This document shows, piece by piece, positions 9,132 through 20,900 of a stretch of 64,000 nucleotides of DNA. The notes beneath the pieces are model-generated. The model had not been told where the DNA came from, did no database searches, and was given only the letters and a program-made list of their open reading frames with translations. Source of the stretch: Antedon bifida. Taxonomy: Eukaryota > Echinodermata > Crinoidea > Comatulida > Antedonidae. A program made the translations under genes and the position numbers. Each line of letters starts with the position of its first letter. The first letter of the stretch is position 1. The stretch covers positions 6,822,501-6,886,500 of the forward strand of contig OY727094.1 in assembly GCA_963402885.1 (NCBI GenBank), given 5' to 3'.

Positions 9132-12100
9132 ATGTGTATTTATCAGACGTTCTTTCTTTGCCTAATTGTTTTAAAGGCTACACTTGTATTATCAGGTATG
9201 TTTTTTTTTTCAATTAAATACAAAGGTATGCCATGGGGTTGTTAACTGAGGAGGCTAGCTTCCTGTTAGATAACTCTCGCGATGAGATGCATTTGAAATC
9301 GAATGTTCATCTGTTAAAGTTTAGTTCTAACTTGTTGTTGAATAGATGTGGAGGGAGGCATCACATGTGTATAAATACAATATAAACCATGGTTATCGTA
9401 AAATGGGGTACTTTGACATTTTTATTAATTCCAATTCCAATTTCTTTTCGCACACATCGTATTTCTTTTCTTACTCGTCGCATTTCTTTTCTTACTCGTC
9501 GTATTTCTTTTCTTACTCGTCGTATTTCTTTTCGCACTCGTCATATTTCTTTTCGTACTCGTCGCATTTCTTTTCGCACTCGTCGTATTTCTTTTCGTAA
9601 TCGTCGTATTTCTTTTCGCACTCGTCGTATTTCTTTTCGTAATCGTCGAATTTCTTTTCGTACTCGTCGTATATCTTTTAATACTCGTCGTATTTCTTTT
9701 CGCACTCGTCGTATTTCTTTTCGTAATCGTCGAATTTCTTTTCGTACTCGTCGTATTTCTCTTCTTACTCGTCGCATTTCTTTTCGTACTCGTCGTATTT
9801 CTTTTCGTAGTCGTCGTATATCTTTTAATACTCGTCGTATTTCTTTTCGCACTCGTCGCATTTCTTTTCGCACACATCGTATTTCTTTTCGTACTCGTCG
9901 TATTTCTTTTCGCACTCGTCGCATTTCTTTTCGCACTCATCGTATTTCTTTTCGCACTCGTCGTATTTCTTTTCTTACTCGTCGCATTTCTTTTCGTACT
10001 CGTCGTATTTCTTTTCGTACTCGTCGTATATCTTTTAATACTCGTCGTATTTCTTTTCGCACTCGTCGTATTTCTTTTCGCACTCGTCGTATTTCTTTTC
10101 GTACTCGTCGTATTTCTTTTCGTACTCGTCGTATTTCTTTTCGCACTCGTCGTATTTCTTTTCGCACACATCGTATTTCTTTTTGTACTCGTCGTATTTC
10201 TTTTCTTACTCGTCGTATTTATTTTCGTACTCGTCACATTTCTTTTCGCACTAATCATCGTATTTCTTTTCGCACTGATCATCGTATTTCTTTTCGCACT
10301 CGTCGTATTTATTTTCGTACTCGTCACATTTCTTTTCGTACTCGTCGTATTTCTTTTCGTACTCGTCGTATTTCTTTTCGTACTCGTCGTATTTCTTTTC
10401 GTACTCGTCGTATTTCTTTTCGTACTCGTCGTATTTCTTTTCTTACTCGTCGTATTTCTTTTCGTACTCGTCACATTTCTTTTCGTACTCGTCGTATTTC
10501 TTTTCTTTACTCGTCGTATTTCTTTTCGCACTCGTCGTATTTCTTTTCTTACTCGTCGTATTTCTTTTCGTATTCGTCGTATTTATTTTCGTACTCGTCA
10601 TATTTCTTTTCGCACACATCGTATTTTTTTTGTACTCGTCGTATTTCTTTTCTTACTCGTCGTATTTATTTTCGTACTCGTCACATTTCTTTTCGCACTG
10701 ATCATCGTATTTCTTTTCTTACTCGTCGTATTTATTTTCGTACTCGTCACATTTCTTTTCGCACTGATCATCGTATTTCTTTTCGCACTCATCGTATTTC
10801 TTTTCGCACTCATCGTATTTCTTTTCTTACTCGTCGTTCGTTTCAAACTAATATTTGTAATTATAGCATTACTTGTACTGGGCTTGGTCCTGCTTCATTC
10901 ATAGAATTACTAATGAAGCAAGTATATCAAGCGGTGATTATCGTTTGATTTAAATATTGTACATACCATACTATTTTCACTATGATGTTGAACGTATTCG
11001 TTTTCGTATCTTACATAACAGACACCAGATATGACTGAACTTTATCTTTAGTTGATAGAAGATTTTTTGTTAGAAATTAGAGACACAATGTTTAATCATT
11101 ACAATTGTAAATATCATGTATATGTATTGTGATGTGACGGATTTTATATTTTGTATGTGGCGTGCATTTCTCCAGTTAGACATTAACTCACCGGTTTGCT
11201 TCTATTTAAATAAATAAGTCAAATACAATTGTTATTAACCAATACAAAATCTAACCTAGTTTTGGTAAACATAAATCATTTGTTTTGTTCTCTCTCAATA
11301 TTATATTTTCTTACACTCGTTTACAATCTTATAATGACATTTTATGGGCTGCTGAATATGTATTGACATTTTCCTGCACTATTGAACAAAGCAGAATACA
11401 GGAAGTATAATATTAGTTTAAAAGCCTTATCTACAAATTGGACTCCATCACAATTGTGCTTTTATATTAACTTTGTTATAGCAATATCTTTATATTATAT
11501 AATAATAAGTAACTATATTATTTGACGTTATTGGTATATTTTCCCATAATCCTACCGATAAGTAAAATTGATTGTTCCATATTAATATTGTAACTGTTTC
11601 TTTTAAAAATGAATTTAGAATCTATTATGTGTACTATATATTGTATTGAGATATTGAGGTTTCAAGCTTATATTAAAAAGTGAAGGAGAATGTGCACAAT
11701 TGTCTTCAAAAGAAAGATATCGGTCATTGGGTACGAATAGGCATTATGAGAGTTAAAATTATATGTGGTTCATTAAAGGTATTAAAAAGTGTAACAGGTT
11801 ATTACAAAGTGTAACAACTTTATTACAGGTATAAAAATATGCGACAGCAGTTATTGAAAACAAGGCCATATACATGGCTGTAGTCGCGTGCTCAAGTTAG
11901 TGTTTACTGACCGACCGACCAACCGACCGACCGAACGACCAACTGACCGACATGGTGAGCTGTAGAGTCGCGTTGCACGCGACTAAAAATGTGAGGGTTT
12001 ATTACAAATTTACGAGAGGTTATTACAAAAAGCGACACCAGTTTTTACAAAAAGCATCAGGTTCTTACAAAGTGCGATTATTTATTACAAAATGCGACAC

Positions 12101-15100
12101 GTTAAAACAAAGTGTGAACAACTTTAATAAAAGTGCGAAAACTTTTGCATAAAGTGTGACAGCAGTTATTACCAAGTGCGAAAACCTTATCAAAAAGTAC
12201 GACAGGTTATCAAAAAGTGCGAACACTTTTTTTCCTTCAATAGCAAATTCTAAGCATTACATGGCCAGCCCATTGATTATTGAACTTGTGGTATTCGGGT
12301 TTATTCTATTTTCGTAGATTTTCGACATTCTAACACATATGTACCCAGTCAGTCAACACTGTAAATTTTCAATGAATTACATTTTATAAATTCACAGGGC
12401 GGCCCTCATGTTTGCGATATCTGCAAACATCATCTACAGAGCTTGACATAGACTTGTCTGAATCCGTATTGGAGTGGTCTTATGTAAAGACGAGGATTGC
12501 CTGTGTAAAACGATGTCACAGCTTTGCCACAATTTGTAGTCACGTGGTGTATGATGCAACAAGTCGCACCTGCAGACTATACGCAGATGATGTGAAGTAC
12601 AAACGCCCGGAAGGATATTGTCCAATGACAGTCACCTTTTCTGTCATCCACGTTAGTATAGTAATAATGAATAATAATAATATACTGCACTGTAGTAAAC
12701 GACTACTAGAAGGTGCCACAGTACTGTAGTAAACGACTACTAGAAGGTGCCACAAGCGACTTCGATAATTAACTAACGATTGACCTTGCAAATATGGCCC
12801 CCTCTGGAGTCGAAGTCGCCTACTAGAGTATAACATTTGCTGAATTTTTTGTAAGCATGCGCAGAATGATTTCTAGACTCGAACTAAGTCATCGCGTGAC
12901 ACGTCATGCAAAATGAAAAGGTAACTATAAAATAATATCATAAGACCACACCGCCCGAACGATTAAATGGGAACTCGAGGGAAATGTTTACATGTTTTAG
13001 TTTAGTATCGAAATATTAAATTACTGGCTCTTTGTTAGTCTTGTCAAAAAGATCTTTGATTTTGCGAAATAGTTCTCTGAAATCTTAATCCCTTATTAAT
13101 CTATTTAGGAAATATCGTTGCAGAAACACATGCGTGCAAATGAAGATTCCTCGTCTGTAAGATGTATATAGCAGTGGTTATTCTAGTCATATTTATGTTG
13201 ATTTGACATTCTCATTTTGGTTTGTCTCTATAGTATCGCGATTGTACAGAAGTTAAGAATGTGTTACCAACAGCACAAAGCGGCGTCTATGTGATCAAGG
13301 TGTGTGAATCGTGCGAAATCAAAGAAGTGTTTTGTGATATGGAGACTGATGGTGGCGGATGGATGGTAAGTATAGCTACATTGCTCAGACGGTTATATAT
13401 TAAAAGTCTATACAGTACCTCAGTGCTTATAATAAGGGTAGGTCTACGGTATACGGAAACATACGTAATAGTGCAGAATGTAGCCTACGTAACAAACAAA
13501 TGGCAAAAATAATATAAAATAATTGTGCTTTAGGTTGTTATATACTAATAAGTGTGCTGTCATTTACAATTCGAAAAGAAAAGCAGGGAAGAGTGAAAGA
13601 ATGTAATTTCACTCTTCTCTGGAAAAAGTAACAAAAATAACTTAAATTCACCCGTACTTTACGGTGGCATGTATTATTATTATTTCTTTATTTCATATAA
13701 AACATTCAAAACACTAAAAACCACCATGCCACAAGTTACCACTAGTGGCCAAAGACCAGATTGTGGGTAACTTTTACATGCATGTACCTTACCTTAAAAA
13801 TATACAAAATTTGAAACATACAAAACAATAAATTATACAAAGATGAGTGTAGATCAGGCATTAAGCAGGCGGATAAAATAAGGGATTGGACTGTTACTGA
13901 AACGGGCGGTTCTGGATGTTTATTGTGAAATGTAGTGTTAATTGCATAAGTTTACATACACTGGTCTAACGGTATCCGAAATTGTACTGTGTGTACCCAT
14001 CTTTCTATATCTATACCTTTTATGCTAGTCTGAGTTCCAGATGGAGTTTTGACTTAATATTAGTAAAAATATAAAGATTTTGGCACATATGGCGTTTCAT
14101 ACGTATACTACTTGAGCTTGTATTTTCAGACAAAACGTCGGCTGGTGGACTAACATAAAAAAGACAATAAATACAGACTTGGGGAAGTCTACTTTTAAGT
14201 TTTACGCATACGTCATTCTATTGATTAATCAGGCATAACGGCGAGTAACTAGCGCCATCACATAGATATACTAGTCGCATAATTCTTGAGTTAATTTATT
14301 TTAATTTAAAATTGAGGTGGTTATGATTTTAGCAAATGTTTTGTAGGTCATCCAGAATCGGAAAGATGGATCCGTTGATTTTCATCGTAAGTGGGAAGAT
14401 TATAAAAATGGTTTTGGTGAAGTTTGCGGTGAATACTGGTTGGGAAACGAATACCTCCATCAACTGACGTCATCGGCTACGTATGATCTGCGAATTGATA
14501 TTGGGGACGAGGGAGGGTTTGCTGTGTACTCCAAGTTTACAATTGGATCCGAGGATGAAAAATACGTGATGGACTTTTCATCCTATATAGCTGGTAACAA
14601 AGGTATGTATGAACCAGTTAAATGGGTTAGAAAGTAAATAAAGCTTATTATTGTGCAACTATCTAGTATTATTACGTTCTTTGTATGATTGTTTGTTTCT
14701 TTCTGAGTTGACAAAATAATAGATTTCAACTCAGGAAAATATTCTCCCTATCAATAAATAAACATTTTATAACACACCTACTAGTGTACTGTTCTAGAAT
14801 AAATTACATCAGCCACTTCCATCATCCATCAGCAATTCAGCGTGGGATTAGCAATGTCAATACACTATGCGCTCTACTGTAACAGTAGTGACGGGTTTCC
14901 TTTAAAGTTATTCAGGCCTACTGCTCTGCCCAATTTCAAATGTTGTACTAAAAGGCGAACGTGCAATAGGCATGTCTTTAGATGAAACGGGATAAAACAT
15001 TGCACGGCACGTGATGTTAAATCAACCAATGGAATGGCAAGGATACACTTTAGATACTTTGTTCTGTTATAAACGTCTACATCCAGCACAGATAAGACAC

Positions 15101-15417
15101 TTAATTAAATAGAATTCCATGTATTTTTAAATACCATAGGCTAACGTTGCTAAGATAACGTTTAACTGTCTATTATAGGCGACTCTTTTACAAACCACAA
15201 AGGAGTGAATTTTTCAACAACAGATCAAGACAATGACAACTGGGCTGGTGGTGAATGTGCTGAAAAATATTCGGGCGGCTGGTGGTTCAACAATTGCCTC
15301 TATTCAAACCTAAACGGTAAATTTTATGTAACACCATTTTATAGAGGCATCATGTGGACGGACATCGAGTCTAGCAAGCAATATTATCGGGCAAGTATGA
15401 AACTGAGAAGAATATAA
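9132..15417 (+). CDS. FREP-A: secreted PAN plus fibrinogen-domain protein
   Basis: Five exons: 9132-9195, 12398-12651, 13234-13365, 14347-14602, 15179-15417. All introns are GT/AG, phases 1,0,0,1, giving 314 aa. Residues 1-22 are a hydrophobic signal peptide (MCIYQTFFLCLIVL...). Residues 22-106 form a cysteine-rich PAN/apple-like domain (RIACVKRC, RTCRLY, GYCP). Residues 107-314 are a fibrinogen C-terminal domain with CDMETDGGGW, EYWLGNE, the calcium-site-like STTDQDND (D251-D255) and GGWWFNNC with SNLNGKF. Such proteins are usually secreted lectin-like recognition molecules; that role is inferred from the family. Odd features are an extra cysteine in FGEVCGEYW and a 3.2-kb first intron holding a minisatellite. 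FREP-B is its close tandem paralogue. An AATAAA signal lies at 15557. Confidence 0.85.
9432..10846 (+). repeat. 21-bp minisatellite in intron 1 of FREP-A
   Basis: About 1.4 kb of a 21-bp unit (core CGTATTTCTTTTCGTACTCG plus T), roughly 67 copies by length. The unit is a multiple of three and has no stop in several frames, so both strands read open over hundreds of codons (RRISFRT on plus, KRNTTST and KEIRRVR on minus). Variants are not random. A unit with TCTTTTAATACTCG recurs near 9670, 9830 and 10030. A multi-unit block with ACTGATCATCG (24 bp) recurs near 10270, 10690 and 10760, which shows higher-order duplication. It lies within an intron, and no splice signals or start context support a protein. 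Confidence 0.9.
10949..11780. other. No gene seen (FREP-A intron 1)
   Basis: AT-rich unique-looking intronic sequence between the minisatellite and the next repeat field. I see no exon or structured element. Confidence 0.5.
11781..12228 (+). repeat. Degenerate ~20-bp repeat field
   Basis: Irregular reiteration of a unit like GTTATTACAAAAAGTGCGAC over about 450 bp. It is interrupted at 11861-11987 by a GACC-type element, so the element appears to have inserted into an existing array. Confidence 0.65.
11861..11987 (+). repeat. GACC-type repeat element, copy 2
   Basis: The complete form has a head AAGGCCATATACATGGCTGT, a (CCGA)n tract with AACGACC variants, CATGGTGAGCTGTAGAGTCG, and an end palindrome GCGTTGCACGCGAC. 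It lies in FREP-A intron 1, within the degenerate array. Confidence 0.65.
12688..12755 (+). repeat. 34-bp tandem duplication
   Basis: Two near-identical adjacent units beginning ACTGTAGTAAACGACTACTA, in the intron just after the FREP-A PAN exon. Confidence 0.8.
13587..13622. repeat. Short hairpin in FREP-A intron
   Basis: GAAGAGTGAAA and TTTCACTCTTC arms around an 8-10 base loop. It may be the remnant end of an inverted-repeat element. Confidence 0.6.
14120..14205 (+). repeat. Dispersed repeat shared with 17760-17850
   Basis: Contains CTGGTGGACTAACATAAAAA then GACAATAAATACA, matching CTGGACTAACATGAAAAAGA at 17793 onward. One copy is in FREP-A intron 3 and the other lies just upstream of FREP-B. 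Too short to classify. Confidence 0.45.
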
Positions 15418-16989
15418 GTTTGGAAGTCACTAGGCATACCTGCATGTCACATATCTGGCACGTTTGCCATAAAACATAATTAGTTATAATGTTATGTAGA
15501 TGCAGTATAGCTTCTATTTTAAAGCTTCTATTTTTAGCCTGTATTTAAAATAATATAATAAAATTTAAAAAAAGAAGTTTGTATGCTCAGTTTGAATTAT
15601 CTATTCATTATTTGAAATACAGCGCCACCATTGTAAGGCGCGTATTATCAATTTGTCAGGGGCTGATTTATAATATTTGTTTCGGAAACAAATATTATTT
15701 GTTACGTTCGGGAACTGATTGTTCATATTTTGATACATATATACACCGGCAACTTATACAGGGTCAAAATTAGTTTAAGTTTAAGGAGATATTTTAGTAA
15801 GCGTTATATACCATTCTATGTTGATCACAAACAATGCCACTGCGGCCCATGGTAATGTTAGCTCATTCGTTGACTTAAAGGGCGTCACCTGTTGTATGTC
15901 GCCCTCTATAAATTTTATTATTTTATATTGTGTTTTCCAGCACATATTTAACTTAATATTTGACTGAATGCAGTAATAAATAGAGTGAATTATGTAAAGA
16001 ATGATAATGTATTCAACTCCTCACCACTGAGCCATTAAAGTTGTTTATAATGTTTTGTTAATCAGTCATCACCAATAGATAAGTTATATTATAAGGAGTC
16101 AAAGGGGTTTTACCTTTGGTATTAAAGATATATTGTTTCCCAGAAATAATAATGACATAAACTTTCTGAATAGGCTATTTTAATTATTATATAATTCGAC
16201 GATAAATTGGCTCAAAAAGAAATTATTTACCTGATCATTTTTACTTAAATGAATTTTAAAATGTTCTAATTTATTTTTAACTTTTTAAAATCTGTTTCAG
16301 AATTTTAACTTTTTTAATTGAATCCTCTTCGATCCTTATGTTTGTATGTCGTCTGTATATTTTTGTATTGTTTTAAGAGGGTCTCTTCAAGTCTGTACTG
16401 CCGCAGTGCAGCTGTTAGAGCTACTCTTGTAAAACAAAGTTGAATAAATAAAAATAGAATAAACTGTAATTTAAAGGGAAAATATGGAAGCCCATTGTCT
16501 GGAGGATAGTTATGTATGTTTGAGAATCCACCTTTTTGGATACATTATGTGTCTAAAGTATTATAAGCAAATTATGTGATACAGGGTTACATAAGTATCA
16601 AATGTGACGCCTATCATAGGCCATAAAGACCAACCAACATAAAATAGAGGCACCACAACCACACTATACTGTATGTGAGACTTTATTACAGAAGTTGTTT
16701 TTTTCCTAATTGCATATGTATTATATTTTAATTTTTATCTAATAATAATAATAATAATATTATTATTTCGTTAAATCTTATCACATTTAGATCACTTTTG
16801 AAATAAAATAAGCATAAGCACAATAAAAAATGTCTTTCAATTCCTTTTTTCGTTCGTAACATAATGCCATTTGTATTATCGTTAATTTATTATCTAAGCC
16901 TATATTTAAATTATAAACATATATATACTTATGTGTTAAAAATATGTAAAAAAGAGTACATTCGAATATGGAGTATTCTTTAAATTTGG

Positions 16990-17085
16990 TAATAGTAAGA
17001 GCAATGAGAATGCTGCGACCTCCGCCAGGGGTAAAAGAAGTCAATAAACGCAACCAAATTCGTGATCCGAATCCGAATTTAAATG
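16990..17085 (-). repeat. Dispersed repeat with a CCTCCGCCAGG core, copy 2
   Basis: Matches 7437-7535: AAGAGCAATGAGAATGCTGC, then GACCTCCGCCAGG and AATTCGTGATCCGAATC. Same orientation as copy 1. Confidence 0.4.
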
Positions 17086-17384
17086 AGGTCTACATAGCTG
17101 TTATTGCATTTTGATTTAGTATGGTCTAGATTAAGGTTTATCTATGGTGGCTATTGGTTATAGCTCCAAGCTTAAAGATGCATGCCATATAATAAGCCTA
17201 TTCTAACTCTAAAACTCAACGGAACAAAAAAAGTTGTATCAGCCGATTGGCATTGTTATGCAAATTGCTATCTTCGACTATTATAATTCTTCCACGTTAG
17301 ACATTCCACAGATTTGCACCATACCAAAACAACGACGACGATGGTATCTTCAGTTTTGAATTATTCAAAGTAGTAATACTATTA

Positions 17385-17625
17385 TATCTGGACTCAGATT
17401 GATGTACTGTGGCCTATAGGCCTACGTTTTGTAGATTTGGACATACCTTACCCAAATAGGTCAAGGGACAATGATGGCTGTTCATGTCCCTAGGAATATT
17501 ATGTCTGGATTCATAAGATTGATTGAAGAGTTCAACTACATGTATTGGGGCCTATACGTTTTCTAGACTTGGACATACCGTACCCAGTGAGGTCTAGGCA
17601 CAATGATGGCTGTTCAGGTCCCTAT
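17385..17625 (+). repeat. ~125-bp tandem duplication
   Basis: Two diverged adjacent copies. Each runs from a GGNCCTATA-TACGTTTT start through GACTTGGACATACC-like sequence to CAATGATGGCTGTTCA-GTCCCTA. Confidence 0.65.
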
Positions 17626-17972
17626 CTAGGGAATGACTATAGCCTAGGCCCTATCCTTAGGCCTATATTGTTTTATTGACGTTTGCGTACCACGATAATT
17701 TTAATAATACAGTTGATTAGTGATTCCAAATACCCGTTTGATCATTGGTTGATTCGAAATTCATATTTACACACCGCCCGCAACATCGAATGCTGGACTA
17801 ACATGAAAAAGACAATAAATACAATTTTTGAGCAAGTCTATACAAGTACTAATACAAATACCATTATGTAAACCAAAACAGTCGATAACATCTGCAGGTA
17901 AAGACACAACGACGGAATACTGGAAGATATCACTCATTTGAAGTAAAATTTAAAGTTGACATAGGCCAGACA

Positions 17973-20900
17973 ATGTTTTCGTTGTGTTTTCTTTTTATGG
18001 TTACGTTAGTATCATCACTCAAAGGTAAGTAACCGTAAATTGATATATTTAACTGTGTCTATATTTTTACAGTTTGTTTATATTTATTAAGACGAAACTC
18101 TTAATTGTTTTCCATAACATAACCGATGAAGGGCATGAGTGTTGCCAGATTTAACTTTTTGCTTTGTTTTATTTTGTATCTCCATTGAGATCAAGCCAGT
18201 GATACATACAGCATTGTTACTTTATCATGTGTGTGTTACACACATACTTATACATATTTTCGAAAGCAACATTGTGAGTGGCCGAGCGTCGAGTAGAGTG
18301 GTTACGACAAGAGCACAAATAAAGCCATAGCATCGGCATTGGTCCATGTCTCTCCGGGAGTTTTTTATTCTAAATTGTCTAAATTGAATTAAAGTTATGG
18401 AAACCCCTCACGAGAGATGCAATTAAATATTGTACAATTGTTATGGTTTTATTACTTAAAAATAAATTCTATAATTGCTATACCTAAATTTAAATGCTAT
18501 TATACACAAGAAAAACTATATATATATTTTAACTAAAAACTATATAATAATAAATATTATTATTTTTTTTTATTTCATCATACAAGACATTAAAAAGGAA
18601 AATCAAAATTAACAAGGCCAACAGCCATTAAGTCGCGTGCTACAATGCATAGTGATACCGGACCGACCGACAGACAGACCGACAGACAGACAGACCGACC
18701 AACCGACCGACATAGTGAACTATAGAGTCGCGTCCAAGCGACTAACAAGGCCAACAGCCATAAGTCGCGTTCTAAAACGCATAGTGATACCGGACAGACA
18801 GACTGACAGACCGACATAGTGAACTATAGAACCACGCGACTAAAAACAAACAAAAACAACATAGATATCCATCTTCTTATAAATGCAATAAGAGTTCATA
18901 AAAGTTATTCATCTGTAACAAATTCATATTTTATTTATAAATGTTTCTAATAGTATTGTCCTTAAAATTCTGATAATACATTTTTCCGTTTCATAAATGT
19001 TTTCAACTCGTTCATAACCATTTTGATAGTTGGCTTACATTTAACTAGTTTAAATGTGTAAATACATGACTTTACTATTAGAATAATTGCATTATTGGCT
19101 TTTAAATTAAAATACTGATGCGCATCTTGGTATCCTAAAATATGCTGACCGATGATACATTCGTCCATCTATCTCATAAATTATGTGCGCAAGCGCAACC
19201 TAAATAGGTGCCCTGACGACTGAGATACTAAAAATAAATTGCAATCAATTTTTTTTATGAAATTTTTTCCTGGAGGAGGTTCCATATCCTTTTTACTATT
19301 GGGCAATTACAAAACAATGGTTTCGGTTTGACCATCTCCAAATGAGCACATTTATCTTCATTTTAAATAATTGTTCATTTGTTGCAATTATTTTATTTAA
19401 AATTTTATATTGAAAATATATTAAAACAATATTCATTGCACACATATGTGGAGCTAGGTAGATTGTTGTCCACTGGTCATTATGAATACAAATTTATTCT
19501 CTGCCCATTTCTTTTGTGCTTTCCATGATTTAAACATTGAGTTGTTTAGAACGTCATAAAAAATGCGACTACCTTTTCTTTGTTAAAAAGAGTACTTTTA
19601 TATAAAATGGAATACCTGACAAAACTGTATTTTAAAACTTTACATGTCATAACATAACAAAATTTTTCCATCAGAAGTTTTTTTAATCCTATTAACTGTA
19701 TATAATTTATCTTGATACCATGGGTAACTTCGACTTCTCGTTTATTCGTAAATTGCCCATTAACAAACAAAATATCTGCTTTTCTCCGAGCGACGCAACC
19801 GAGGTTTCCATCCTTTGAAAATTCCATAGTTGGTGATAAATTTGTTTTCCTCGTTCAGTTTTGATTTCCAGTATAAACTGGTTTACATTTATGAAGGAGT
19901 AGGCCCTATTTGATGTGCCGTTTGTGGGGAAGTAACTCATTTATTCTATGGGGTGGATGTTTTCATTTTATAAAGTAATTCTCGCAAATTCGGTTGCGGC
20001 GCTCGGAGAGTTCGGGTAAACCAGTAAGTATCTTGGTCTAAACCAAGGGAGGATAATACGCAGCGCCCTACGCTGAATGTTCAAGGGTTCTAGATTGTTT
20101 ACCTGTGAATACAAGTGCTCCACACCGCGAGGAGCATACTAAATAACAGAGCGGATAACACTCACATAATACAGAGTCAGTTGATAAATAGCTACGACAT
20201 TGAATACAAAATACTGATTTATTTATTATTATTCTGATATCTCTCTGTTTTAAACAGATATACTGAAGTAGTCTTCATTAATATGTCATTGAAAACTATT
20301 AATCGAATTGTTGTAGACCCCACTCAATGTATATGAGAGACACGAAACAATTATCGATTACTTATTACTATGTTATAGACATAATAAAAACGTAATTTAA
20401 CCTATACTTCGAAATACCCATAAATTAAAACTAATTGCAATATAATATAAAAATACTGTAATAATAATAATAGTAATTTACAACTGCAGAAATTGACAAT
20501 ATATTTAGGTTAGGCCACTGTTTAGTTCACTGTATCTATTATTTAACAATAATAATAATAATAACAGTTAAATATTGTATAGCGCATAATAAAGCAGGCT
20601 ATACGCTGTATTCAGGCATGTATGTAAAACAGGAAATGGCTAAAAGCTTGTTGGAAAGAGATACAACTTGTACACTGACAAATTAATATTGGTAATGAAA
20701 TTCTGCACCACGTTGGACTGCCATGTTGGCGCAGATTGTTTAAAGTAAAGAATTTTGTATAAATACTACACCGCGGTGCACCGGTCAGAGTTAAACATTG
20801 ACCCGGGTAAAGTGGTGATTCATAAACCAAATTAGGCCTAGCTCTGTAAAATAACTAAGCCTGGATGAACCTTGCTTGTCTTCTTATTACACTTGTCTCT

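Larger units (their letters stand above)
15418..17972. other. Intergenic region between FREP-A and FREP-B
   Basis: No coding exon is recognised. It holds the FREP-A AATAAA at 15557-15562, the recurring word TATGTCGCCCTCTAT at 15893 and a short CACTGAGC/TTAAAGTTGTT stretch near 16020-16050. The last resembles the FREP-A 5' flank and may be a further decayed gene start. It also holds the CCTCCGCCAGG repeat (16990-17085) and a ~125-bp tandem duplication (17385-17625). Confidence 0.5.

Noticed and set aside
9389-10948. 519-codon plus-strand frame and 368-, 131- and 76-codon minus-strand frames
   Set aside because: They are explained by a stop-free 21-bp minisatellite within FREP-A intron 1. There is no domain, no codon structure and no splice support.
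18275-18345. Possible tRNA-derived head (GAGTGGCCGAGCG)
   Set aside because: Only an A-box-like word is visible. I could not identify a convincing B-box at the right distance.
18590-18819. Frames with repeated RPTDRPTD or SVCLSVC
   Set aside because: Translation of the GACC/GACA tetramer repeat on either strand.
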